A DNA stretch of 64,000 bases from Actinocorallia herbida. GTDB lineage: Bacteria > Actinomycetota > Actinomycetes > Streptosporangiales > Streptosporangiaceae. The notes beneath the pieces were generated by a model. The model was not told where the DNA came from, did no database searches, and saw only the letters and a list, made by a program, of their open reading frames with translations. Positions 56,806 through 64,000 of this stretch are shown here, piece after piece (positions within the stretch are counted from its first letter, which is position 1; each line of letters opens with the position of its first letter). The stretch covers positions 1,550,001-1,614,000 of the forward strand of contig NZ_RJKE01000001.1 in assembly GCF_003751225.1 (NCBI RefSeq). Direction: 5' to 3'. The translations under genes and the position numbers were made by a program.

Positions 56806-57367
56806 GCAGCGGCAGCACCAGCCGGTCGGCGAGCCGCTCGGCGGCCCCGGGGTCGCTGACGGGGTCGAGCAGCGCCATCCGGTAGCCGAGGTAGGCGGGG
56901 ACCGCCGAGAAGGCCAGGTCGAGGTCGGCGTCGGGGTCGACCTCGCCGCGCAGGACCGCCCTGCCGACGATGCGCTTGGCGACCTCGTTGCGCGGCAGGA
57001 TGATCCGGCGCCGGTAGGCCCGGTTGAGCTCGGGGTCCACCGGCAGGCGGGCGGCCAAGGCCGTCATCAGGTCGTGGTGCAGGGCCTGTTCGCGCAGCAG
57101 GTCGGAGATGAACGCCACGAGCTCCTCGCGCAGCCCCAGCTCGCCCGGGTCGGGCGGGGTGGGGAAGCAGCCGGCGACCAGCGCCTCCATCAGCAGGTCG
57201 GCGATCGCCGGCCAGCGCAGCCGCAGCGCGGGGAGGGAGACCCCGGCCCGGTCGGCCACGGCCTCGTGGGTGAGCGCGGGGTCCGTGCGGAACGCCTCGA
57301 TGACCGCGGCGTAGATCGGGCCGCGCGCGGCAGACCCCGCCGGGGTCTCCTGGTTGGTCAGGATCAC
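56783..57367 (-). CDS. TetR-like regulator overlapping the uvrB end
   Basis: A 194-residue protein with a TetR-type layout: helix-turn-helix at about 30-65 ([26 protein letters not shown]) and a helical ligand domain with [14 protein letters not shown]. The recognition helix has LRLRW where most TetR proteins have LYxHF, so DNA specificity may be unusual. Its 3' end overlaps the 3' end of uvrB by 23 bases on the opposite strand, and no terminator separates them. The target is unknown. Confidence 0.82.
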
Positions 57368-57514
57368 GCCCCCGCCTTCGCAGTCGGTTGCTCTTCGGTT
57401 ACTCAGAATGGTGAAAAGTGTGGCAATACGACGGGTCGTCCGGAGGGTGTTCCAGCAAAAAGTTCTGACATCTCCTGCGGCGAGGAACGATTCTTCTACC
57501 CGTCCCCGCCTCGC

Positions 57515-58156
57515 CTACCGCTCGGGCGGGTTTCCCCTGGCGAATCGGACGGTCCAGGCCCGTCCCTCCCGCCCCTTGCGGCGCCGCGCGCGGACGATGA
57601 GCCGCGTCGTCACGGCCAGCAGGATCACCACGAGGATGATGCCGAGCAGCGGCGCGAGGATCGCCACGACGCTCAGGCCGAGTGAGAACACGTCCTCGGT
57701 GGTGCTGAGGACCGGCGCGGCGGTGCCGAGCGTCCCGGCGTTGGCGATCGGCCGGATCGCGCTCTTGGTGCCGTGCACGGTCAGCGCGGTGACGATGCCG
57801 ATGACCCAGCCGATCCACGGCTGGTCGTGCAGCAGGGACGCCCCGGTGCCGATCGACGCGTCGATCTTCTCGGCCGCGGTGCTCGCGGCCATGACGGCGC
57901 CGCCCGCGGCGGGCCGCACGAACGTCATCACCGTGTCGTTGAGGCTGTCGACCAGCGGCACCTTGTCCAGCACGATCTCCGCGGCCAGGAGCACGGCGAG
58001 CGCCGTCAGCGCCCACCCGTTCTCCATCCACGCGAACTGCGACGGCAGCACGACCACGTCCCCGTAGCGGGCGAGCACGCCCACCACGAGGATCGGAATG
58101 TAGGCGTTGAGCCCCGCCGCGCCGGCAAGCCCGAGCCCAGTCAGAAACGCGAGCAT
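57515..58156 (-). CDS. DUF4126 membrane protein
   Basis: A 213-residue membrane protein with four to five helices. The opening GLGLAGAAGLNAYIPILVVGVLARYG is split over a helix-loop pair and is diagnostic of DUF4126. A second feature is KVPLVDSLNDTVMTFVRPAAGG. The C-terminus after the last helix is strongly basic (RARRRKGREGR). The function of the family is unknown. It is probably a single-gene transcript; the TetR-like gene downstream on the same strand is 147 bases away. Confidence 0.88.
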   Translation of the reverse strand: MLAFLTGLGLAGAAGLNAYIPILVVGVLARYGDVVVLPSQFAWMENGWALTALAVLLAAEIVLDKVPLVDSLNDTVMTFVRPAAGGAVMAASTAAEKIDASIGTGASLLHDQPWIGWVIGIVTALTVHGTKSAIRPIANAGTLGTAAPVLSTTEDVFSLGLSVVAILAPLLGIILVVILLAVTTRLIVRARRRKGREGRAWTVRFARGNPPER

Positions 58157-58256
58157 CTGTCCCCCTCCGGACCGGAGGTTCCCCCGGCCGGGCCCGGCGG
58201 AACTCCCTTTCCGGTCATTGGACGCACCCGCCCCGCTCCCGGTGCCGAGCGGCGGG

Positions 58257-58302
58257 GATCCATGCGGGGCCCGCGGCCCGGCCCGTCAGGCCCGCATGGA
58301 TC
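58257..58302 (-). terminator. Hairpin after nitronate monooxygenase gene
   Basis: 12-bp stem GATCCATGCGGG (58257-58268) with its complement (58291-58302) around a 22-base GC-rich loop, 30 bases past the stop codon on the minus strand. Confidence 0.75.
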
Positions 58303-58332
58303 ATCGCCGCGGGGGGAGCCGCGGCCGTGGGC

Positions 58333-59469
58333 TCAGTCCTGCGCGGTGAGGGCGGACAGGCGGTCGACGCTGTCCGCGAACTCCTCGACCATGTCGTAGA
58401 CGACCTGCTTCGCGGGCTTCACGGTGTTCATCAGGCCGACGACCTGGCCGACGAAGTAGTTGACGAGCTGGGTGGCGCCCTCGTTGCCGTTCTCGGCGTG
58501 CTTGACGAGGTGGCGCATGGCGGCCTCGGCGACGATCATCTGGAGCGGCATCGGCAGGGCGCCGGGGGAGTCGGGGCCCTCCCACTCGGCGGTCCAGGCG
58601 GACTGGAGCTGGCGGGCGGGCTTGCCCGTGCGCGAGCGCGACCGGATGGTGTCCTTGGCGGTCGCCGCCAGCATCTTGGCCTTGACCGTCGACGGGGTCT
58701 CGGCCTCCTCGGTGGTCAGCCAGACCGAGCCGCACCACACGCCGGACGCGCCGAGCGCGATCGACGCGGCGACCTGGCGGCCGGTGGCGATGCCGCCCGC
58801 GGCCAGCACGGGGATCGGCGCGACCGCGTCGACGACCTGGGGCACCAGCACCATCGTGGAGATCTCGCCGGTGTGCCCGCCGGCCTCGCCGCCCTGCGCG
58901 ACGATGAGGTCGACGCCCGCCGCGACCTGCCGCGCCGCGTGCTCGACGGTGCCGACGAGCGCGGCGACGGGGACGCCCGCGGCCTTGGCCTTCTCCACCA
59001 TGATGGGCGGCGGGGTGCCCAGCGCGCTGGCGATGAGCCGGATGCCGTGGTTGAGCGACACGTCGATCAGCTCGGTCGCGCCGCTGCCGGTGACCGCCCG
59101 CGAGCCGCTGCGCGCCGCCTTGTCGGCGTTCGCGCCGCGGCCGAGCTCCGGCGCGGGGACGCCGTACTTCTCGAACAGGTGGGTGAGGAACTTCCAGTGC
59201 TCGGCGGGGACCGCGGCCAGGGGGTCGCCGCCTTCGCGGGCCGAGGCGTCGATCTTGCCCGGGACCAGCACGTCGACGCCGTAGGGACGGCCGTTGGTCG
59301 CCCGGTCGATCCAGGCCAGCTCCTCCTCGAGCCGCTCAGGGCTGTAGGCGACCGCGCCCAGGACGCCGAGCCCGCCCGCGTTGGTGACCGCCGCGACGAC
59401 GTCCCGGCAGTGGCTGAACGCGAAGATCGGGAACTCGATCCCGAACATCTCGCACACATCGGTCTTCAT
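58333..59469 (-). CDS. Nitronate monooxygenase-family flavoprotein
   Basis: A 378-residue TIM-barrel FMN enzyme of the nitronate monooxygenase/2-nitropropane dioxygenase family. FMN and catalytic segments are AGGLGVLGA, VAQGGEAGGHTG (with the catalytic-type His), VLAAGGIATGRQ and GASGVWCGSVWL. Many family members are mis-named and act as oxidoreductases in lipid or steroid catabolism. Here it ends an operon with a DUF35 protein and a thiolase-fold protein, which suggests acyl-CoA or sterol side-chain work. The ATG follows GAGGGAG. Confidence 0.88.
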   Translation of the reverse strand: MKTDVCEMFGIEFPIFAFSHCRDVVAAVTNAGGLGVLGAVAYSPERLEEELAWIDRATNGRPYGVDVLVPGKIDASAREGGDPLAAVPAEHWKFLTHLFEKYGVPAPELGRGANADKAARSGSRAVTGSGATELIDVSLNHGIRLIASALGTPPPIMVEKAKAAGVPVAALVGTVEHAARQVAAGVDLIVAQGGEAGGHTGEISTMVLVPQVVDAVAPIPVLAAGGIATGRQVAASIALGASGVWCGSVWLTTEEAETPSTVKAKMLAATAKDTIRSRSRTGKPARQLQSAWTAEWEGPDSPGALPMPLQMIVAEAAMRHLVKHAENGNEGATQLVNYFVGQVVGLMNTVKPAKQVVYDMVEEFADSVDRLSALTAQD

Positions 59470-59501
59470 GGTGCTCCCTCATGATCAGGGTGGGGTGGGA
59501 G

Positions 59502-59879
59502 TCAGGCCGTGCGGAAGACGAGCAGGGGCTCGCCGTCGTCGGGCCGGACGAAGGCCGCCTTGAGGGCGAGACCGGCGGAGGGGTCGTCGACGCCGTCGAG
59601 GGCGGCGTGCAGCCACGGGCCCTCGGCCAGTTCGACGAACGCGATGTGCAGGGCGTCGCCCTCGCCGCGTGGGTGCACCTTCGCCCAGGTGATGAGGACG
59701 GCGTCGCCGGAAGCCCGGGTCCACTCCAGCGCGGCGCCGCCGCACAGATGGCAGCCGCTCGCCTCGGGGGCGTGCCAGGCCGCGCAGTCGGCGCAGCGCT
59801 TGATGACGAGCTCGCCGCGGCCGGCGGCGTCGAAGAACGCGTCGGAGCGGCCGTCGCGGCGGATCGTGGGCGGGGTCAT
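59502..59879 (-). CDS. DUF35/OB-fold zinc-ribbon protein
   Basis: A 125-residue protein with a zinc ribbon (RCADC and CHLCGG, four Cys) followed by an OB fold that typically binds acyl-CoA. These proteins are obligate partners of thiolase-fold enzymes. The thiolase-fold gene is directly upstream on the same strand. ATG 59879 is used; GTG 59888, which overlaps the upstream stop as GTGA, would add three residues and is equally plausible. Confidence 0.9.
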   Translation of the reverse strand: MTPPTIRRDGRSDAFFDAAGRGELVIKRCADCAAWHAPEASGCHLCGGAALEWTRASGDAVLITWAKVHPRGEGDALHIAFVELAEGPWLHAALDGVDDPSAGLALKAAFVRPDDGEPLLVFRTA

Positions 59880-59884
59880 CGGGG

Positions 59885-61063
59885 TCACCGTCCCGTCGTG
59901 GTGCTGGAGCCGGCCTGCGCCGGGCTGAGGATGAGGGTGCTGTGGTGGTCGAGGATGCCGCCGTTGCCGCTGACGAGGATCGTCTCGTTGCGCGCCACCT
60001 GGCGCTCCCCGGCCTGGCCGCGGGCCTGGATGATCGCCTCGGACACCGGCGTCATGCCCCACATGTAGTAGCCCGAGAGCTGGCCGCCGCCGGTGTTGGT
60101 CGGCAGCGCGCCGCCCGGCCCGAGCGCCCCGGACGCGACGAACTCGCCGCCCTCGCCCTTGGCGCAGAACCCGTAGTCCTCGAGGGTGAGGAGCGTGGTG
60201 ATGGTGTAGCAGTCGTACAGCTGGCACATCTGGATGTCCGCGACGGTCATCCCGGCCATCTTCAGCGCGGCGGGGCCGGAGATCGTGGCCCCGGTCGTCA
60301 GGCCGAAGTCGCTGCCGCGCTCGTACCGGTTGCCCGGGTGGCCCTGGCCCCAGCCGAGGATGTGCACCGCGGGCTGGGCGAGGTCGGCGGCCCGGTCGGC
60401 GGCGGTGACGATCACCGCGACCGCCCCGTTGGAGACCAGGCAGCAGTCCAGCAGGTGCAGGGGTTCGACGACCCAGCGGGACGCCTGGTGGTCGGCCGTC
60501 GTCATCGGGTCGCGCATCTGCGCGATCGGGTTGAGCCGTGCCCACTCACGGGTGGAGACCGCGACGGCGCCGAGCTGCTCGCTCGTCGTCCCGTACTCGG
60601 CCATGTGCCGCTGCGCCGCGAGCGCGTAGAGCGCGTTGACGGACCGGAACCCCTGCGCGGCGGTCATGCCGCCGTAGCCGCGGAACTCCCGCGGCGTGCT
60701 GTCGTAGGCCGCGCCCGCGGACACCTTGGGCCGCAGCGGCGCGTCGGCGAAGACGCAGGCGACGGCCGAGGCCGACCCGCTCTGCACCGCCATCGCCGCG
60801 CTCGCGATCATCGCCCCGGCCGTCGCGCCGAAGGCGTTCATGACGGTCAGCAGCCGCAGGTCGCGCAGGCCGAGCACGTCGGCCAGCTCGATGCCGGGCG
60901 ACCCGCCCATGCCGTGGCTGATCAGCAGCCCGTCCAGTTCCTCCAGCGCCAGGCCCGCGTCCGCCGCCGCCAGCCGGACGGCGTCCGCCGCCAGCCTGCG
61001 CGCGCTGCGCCCGTACACCTTGCCCATCTCGGTCATGCCGAGACCGGCGATCGCCGCTCCCAC
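59885..61063 (-). CDS. Thiolase-fold protein without nucleophilic Cys, Ltp2-like
   Basis: A 392-residue thiolase-superfamily protein. The segment where thiolases have the acylated Cys reads MNAFGATAGA, without Cys, and the usual Gly-His-Pro loop is replaced by GGGQLSGYYMWGM. Tyr residues lie in LYDCYT and SGYYMWG. Ltp2-type aldolases, which cleave steroid side-chain CoA esters and need a DUF35 partner, are known to use Tyr instead of Cys; that comparison is from memory. A GTG start at 61063 follows GGAGGTGG. It is first in an operon with DUF35 and nitronate monooxygenase genes. Confidence 0.88.
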   Translation of the reverse strand: MGAAIAGLGMTEMGKVYGRSARRLAADAVRLAAADAGLALEELDGLLISHGMGGSPGIELADVLGLRDLRLLTVMNAFGATAGAMIASAAMAVQSGSASAVACVFADAPLRPKVSAGAAYDSTPREFRGYGGMTAAQGFRSVNALYALAAQRHMAEYGTTSEQLGAVAVSTREWARLNPIAQMRDPMTTADHQASRWVVEPLHLLDCCLVSNGAVAVIVTAADRAADLAQPAVHILGWGQGHPGNRYERGSDFGLTTGATISGPAALKMAGMTVADIQMCQLYDCYTITTLLTLEDYGFCAKGEGGEFVASGALGPGGALPTNTGGGQLSGYYMWGMTPVSEAIIQARGQAGERQVARNETILVSGNGGILDHHSTLILSPAQAGSSTTTGR

Positions 61064-61098
61064 CCTGAGCCACCTCCCGGTACTTTTGCGGCAACCAT

Positions 61099-61115
61099 AC
61101 CGAATGGGATTCGGT
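61099..61115 (-). promoter_or_regulatory. Palindromic operator upstream of thiolase-fold operon
   Basis: ACCGAAT-GGG-ATTCGGT is a perfect 7-bp inverted repeat with a three-base spacer. On the minus strand it is directly followed by TATGGT, a likely -10, so a bound repressor would block the promoter. The size is typical of TetR-family operators controlling fatty-acid or sterol catabolism. Neither TetR gene in the window is adjacent. Confidence 0.65.
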
Positions 61116-61184
61116 CAGGCGATAACAAGGTGGCCGTAGTAGGACGACTTGATCAGCGCCTAAGACACCGGGAGTTCTCGGTGT

Positions 61185-61344
61185 GCTACCTTGTGCAGCG
61201 GTCGTAGCTGTACTTTCGCCTGATCGAGTGTCGATGCCCGCGGAGTTCATCTTTCGCGGGTTTTCGTCATTTATGGGGGAAACTGCCTCGCAGCGGCCAC
61301 GGGCCCGCGCGGTGCGGGCCCGAGCGACAAACCAGGAGTGCAGT
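61185..61344 (+). promoter_or_regulatory. Cold-shock gene leader with terminator-like hairpin
   Basis: The leader begins with CAGCGGTCGTAGCTGT (61196-61211), similar to the other cold-shock leader at 2791. CCCGCG (61237-61242) pairs with CGCGGG (61255-61260) and runs into TTTT, 80 bases before the start codon. A second stem GGGCCCGC...GCGGGCCC lies at about 61301-61320, just ahead of AGGAG (61334). Premature termination in the leader is inferred. A possible -10 is GCTACC near 61185. Confidence 0.55.
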
Positions 61345-61548
61345 ATGGCGCAGGGCACCGTCAAGTGGTTCAACGGTGAGAAGGGTTACGGCTTCATCTC
61401 CCAGGATGAGGGCGGCCCGGACGTGTTCGTCCACTTCAGTGCCATCCAGGGTTCGGGCTACCGGAACCTGGAGGAGGCCCAGCGGGTGGAATTCGACATC
61501 ACCCAGGGTCCCAAGGGTCCGCAGGCGGAGAACGTCCGCGGCCTCTGA
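61345..61548 (+). CDS. Cold-shock domain protein
   Basis: A 67-residue cold-shock OB fold, close paralog of the protein at 2968. RNP motifs GYGFISQ and VFVHFSAI are present. It should bind RNA and melt hairpins. The ATG follows CAGGAG and matches the family length. It sits alone between its leader and a terminator and is divergent from the thiolase-fold operon. The upstream leader has the same organisation as that of its paralog. Confidence 0.97.
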   Translation: MAQGTVKWFNGEKGYGFISQDEGGPDVFVHFSAIQGSGYRNLEEAQRVEFDITQGPKGPQAENVRGL

Positions 61549-61560
61549 CCGAACGTGAGC

Positions 61561-61592
61561 CGAGGCCCCCGTGGGAGACCGCGGGGGCCTCG
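61561..61592 (+). terminator. Terminator after second cold-shock gene
   Basis: 11-bp stem CGAGGCCCCCG (61561-61571) with its complement (61582-61592), 12 bases after the stop codon. Confidence 0.85.
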
Positions 61593-61633
61593 TGCCATTC
61601 CCCCGGCCTCCCCGGTTCGCGGCTCCGGCCGCG

Positions 61634-64000
61634 TCAGAGCCCCACCGGATCGCGGAGCCGGTCCAGGAGGGCCGCGCTCTCCCGCTCCCAGTGCGGCAGG
61701 CCGAGCCGTGCGTGGACCAGCCGTGCGCGCTCGGCGTGCGCGCGGGCCGTCCGGGGCTCGCCCATCGCCGCCGCCAGTTCCGCCAGCACCCGGTGCACCG
61801 AGCCGCGCGCGGTGATCCCGATCCCCGCGATGATCAGCTCGTCGCCGTGCGGCAGCAGCCGCCGGTACAGCTCGCCCGGGTCGGGCGTGCCCAGACGGGC
61901 GGCGACCTCGCCCCACACCGCCGTCAGATAGCACTGCGTCCACACCGGCCGGATGACCGCGCCCCACCGGGTGACGAGCGCTCGGGCCGTCGCCTCGTCC
62001 CCCGCGTCCAGCGCGGCCAGCACCGCGACCGGACGGAGCGGCTCGATCCGCTCCGCGGCCTCCAGCAGTCCCGGCAGCAGCTCACCGACCGTTCCCCACG
62101 CCTCGTGGCACGACAGCAGGGCGTTCCACCGGCAGAACTCCAGGCCCCACAGCGTCGAGTCGGCGAGCAGGGCGCTGTAGTCGTCGATCAGGGCCTCGAC
62201 GTCTCCCCAGCGGCCCTCCAGGACGGCCAGGGCGGTCTCGGCGACCCGGCCCATGCCCTGGACGGTCCGGTCCCTCGTCGCCGTCCCGATCTGCGCGGCC
62301 CTGGCGAGTTCGCGGCGGCAGCCGGGCAGGTCACCGCCGCGCACCAGCTCCGTCGCCAGGAACACCCGCGCCACCGCCTCGGCGGCGCCGACCAGCCCGG
62401 GGAGCGCCAGCATCTCCGTCAGGGCCGCCAGCCGCTCGGCCTCCCTGCCCGGCACGTAGAGGACGAGCACGAGGTTGTTCAGGGTGCGGGCCAGCAGTGC
62501 GGGGTCGCCCGTCCGCCGCGCCGTCGCGACCGCCTCGGCGGCCAGCGGCCCGCCCTCGGCCGACCTGCCCGAGTAGTGCAGCTCCTGCGCCAGGGTGCCG
62601 AGCAGCTCTGCTCTGCGCGCGTCCGGCAGCGGCCCGGACAGCGCCGCCTTCAGCAGCGCGATCGTGCGGTCGTCGCTCTCGCCGTAGTCGCGGAACAACC
62701 ACTGGGAGTGCCCGCCGGAGACGCCCAGCGCGGCCACCAGGATCTCCCGGTCGCCGGCCTGCCCGGCGAGGTCGATCGCGTCGTTCAGGGCCGCGCGGGC
62801 GCCCGTGGCGTCGCCGCGCGCCTGGTGCGAGGCGGCCAGCTCGACCAGCAGCGCGCCGCGTCGGGCGGGGTCGGCGGTCCCGAGCGCGGCCAGTGCCCGC
62901 CGCCAGTGCGCCGCGGCCTCGTCGTGCGCGTTCTGGGCGGTCGCCTGACGGGCCGCGAGCACGGCGAACTCGACGGCCTTGGCCGCCCCGCCCACGGGTG
63001 CGGCCATGCCGTAGTGGTGGGCGAGGGCGGGCAGCCGGACCGTCCGGTCCATCCCGGCGGCGGCCTCGATCGCCTCGCCCACGCGCAGGTGCAGCCGCGA
63101 GCGGTCCAGCCGGCTCAGCCCCGAGTACAGCGCGTCCCGCACGAGCGGGTGGGCGAAGCCGTAGTCGAACCCGTCCGGCGCCTCGGTGAGCAGGCCCACC
63201 TCCACCGCGGGTTGGAGCCGGTCCAGGACGTCGGCGGCGGACGCGCCGGAGGCGGCGGCGAGGTGTTCGGGGGAGAACTCGCGGCCGAGGACGGCGGCGC
63301 ACCGCAGAAGCGCGCCGGTCCCGGCGGGCAGCCGCGCGACGCGCCGGGCGATGACCTCCCGGACGGTCACCGGCACGCCGTCGCCGACCCAGCGCTCGGA
63401 GACCGGCAGCCGGAGCAGCTCGCCCAGATAGAAGGGGTTGCCCCCTGTCCGCTCGTGAAGGCGGACCTCGACCCTCCGGCCGCCGGGCGCACCGTGCGCC
63501 GCGAGGAACGCGCCGACTTCGGCGACGGTCAGGGGCGGCACATCGATCCGCGTCACCCTGTCCTCGCGGGCGAGGACCCCCAGGGCGTCGCCGAGCTGCT
63601 CGGGCGCGGCCCCCGGTTCGAGCCGCAGCGTCGCGACCACCACGAGCGGCAGCCGGTGCAGGTCGGCCGCGGCGAACGCCAGCAGCCGCAGCGAGGCCGC
63701 GTCGGCCCAGTGCAGATCGTCCAGGACGATCACCTTGGCGGGCCCGGTGGCCAGCGCCGCCACGGCGGCGGAGTGCAGCGCGAAAGGCTCCCGCACGGTC
63801 CCGTCGCGACCCGCCAGCATCAGCTCCGCGTCCCGCGCGCCCAAGTCCCCGAGCACCTGGAGCCACGGCCAGAACGCGGGGGCGCCGGTGTCCTCGGCGC
63901 ACCTGCCCCACGCCGTGGGCAGGCCGAGCGCCTCGGCCTCCGCCGCGATCGCCCGCGCCAGCCGCGTCTTGCCCACCCCCGCCGCACCGCTCAGCAGCAC
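61634..64000 (-). CDS. Large AAA/TPR transcriptional regulator-like protein (N-terminus outside window)
   Basis: At least 788 residues, entering from the right edge. It begins just before a P-loop (GAAGVGKTRLA) of an AAA_16 ATPase, with Walker B VIVLDDLHWAD. A long helical TPR-like region occupies the rest. Proteins of this type often have a LuxR helix-turn-helix at the C-terminus or a SARP/cyclase domain at the N-terminus. The C-terminus here ends at LLDRLRDPVGL with no helix-turn-helix, so any DNA-binding or cyclase domain must lie in the missing N-terminal part. It converges on the cold-shock gene. Confidence 0.85.
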   Translation of the reverse strand: MLLSGAAGVGKTRLARAIAAEAEALGLPTAWGRCAEDTGAPAFWPWLQVLGDLGARDAELMLAGRDGTVREPFALHSAAVAALATGPAKVIVLDDLHWADAASLRLLAFAAADLHRLPLVVVATLRLEPGAAPEQLGDALGVLAREDRVTRIDVPPLTVAEVGAFLAAHGAPGGRRVEVRLHERTGGNPFYLGELLRLPVSERWVGDGVPVTVREVIARRVARLPAGTGALLRCAAVLGREFSPEHLAAASGASAADVLDRLQPAVEVGLLTEAPDGFDYGFAHPLVRDALYSGLSRLDRSRLHLRVGEAIEAAAGMDRTVRLPALAHHYGMAAPVGGAAKAVEFAVLAARQATAQNAHDEAAAHWRRALAALGTADPARRGALLVELAASHQARGDATGARAALNDAIDLAGQAGDREILVAALGVSGGHSQWLFRDYGESDDRTIALLKAALSGPLPDARRAELLGTLAQELHYSGRSAEGGPLAAEAVATARRTGDPALLARTLNNLVLVLYVPGREAERLAALTEMLALPGLVGAAEAVARVFLATELVRGGDLPGCRRELARAAQIGTATRDRTVQGMGRVAETALAVLEGRWGDVEALIDDYSALLADSTLWGLEFCRWNALLSCHEAWGTVGELLPGLLEAAERIEPLRPVAVLAALDAGDEATARALVTRWGAVIRPVWTQCYLTAVWGEVAARLGTPDPGELYRRLLPHGDELIIAGIGITARGSVHRVLAELAAAMGEPRTARAHAERARLVHARLGLPHWERESAALLDRLRDPVGL

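Overview
The window is very GC-rich, uses GTG and TTG starts freely and has many NTGA stop/start overlaps. It carries a split his/trp cluster, four-domain ribosomal protein S1, the GltB/GltD pair, UvrB, Trp-associated membrane protein, DUF2752, DUF4126 and DUF35-thiolase families. Together these point to a chromosomal segment of a filamentous actinomycete, most likely Streptosporangiales (Thermomonosporaceae/Actinomadura-like). The genus is an inference from gene content and order only. No tRNA, rRNA, CRISPR array, insertion sequence or integrase was recognised.

Left part (1-20 kb): the end of a heterodimeric ABC exporter, a cold-shock gene with a hairpin-bearing leader, hisI, a Trp-associated membrane protein, an atypical response regulator, DUF2752 and trpC-trpB-trpA. 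A membrane/thioredoxin redox pair, lgt with an unusual acidic tail and two paralogous membrane-anchored proteins of unknown function follow, then the glutamate synthase operon gltB-gltD. This part is mostly conserved metabolism.

Middle part (20-38 kb): a siderophore-interacting reductase under a promoter with paired palindromes, a PhzF-type isomerase, an Xaa-Pro aminopeptidase, a TetR regulator and an acetyltransferase. Next come an MprA/MprB-like two-component pair preceded by three 11-bp direct repeats, and an envelope glycosylation group (GT2-GtrA fusion, GT39 mannosyltransferase-like enzyme and its catalytically eroded paralog). A polysaccharide deacetylase, rpsA, a membrane protein with a degenerate exo/endonuclease/phosphatase domain, an acetyltransferase and coaE complete this part.

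Accessory interval (38-54.5 kb), between coaE and uvrB: a glycerophosphodiesterase, then an 1884-residue single-gene protein with TIR, inactivated metallophosphoesterase, NACHT, pentapeptide and about fifteen WD40 repeats, the best candidate for an undescribed defence system. It is followed by an ArsB/SLC13-like transporter, a LysR/beta-lactamase-fold operon divergent from a MecA-type penicillin-binding protein, and a tight three-gene operon (two-TM protein, cupin, inositol-monophosphatase family). Two envelope or stress proteins end the interval.

Right part (54.5-64 kb): uvrB overlapping a convergent TetR-like gene, DUF4126, and an operon of Cys-less thiolase-fold protein, DUF35 protein and nitronate monooxygenase behind a clear palindromic operator. 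A second cold-shock gene with a leader like the first, and a large AAA/TPR regulator cut by the window end, close the segment. Several genes (hisI, lgt, phzF family, an acetyltransferase, the MprA-like regulator, the TIR-NACHT gene) have a TAnnnT-like -10 element 6-9 bases before the start codon, which suggests leaderless transcripts.
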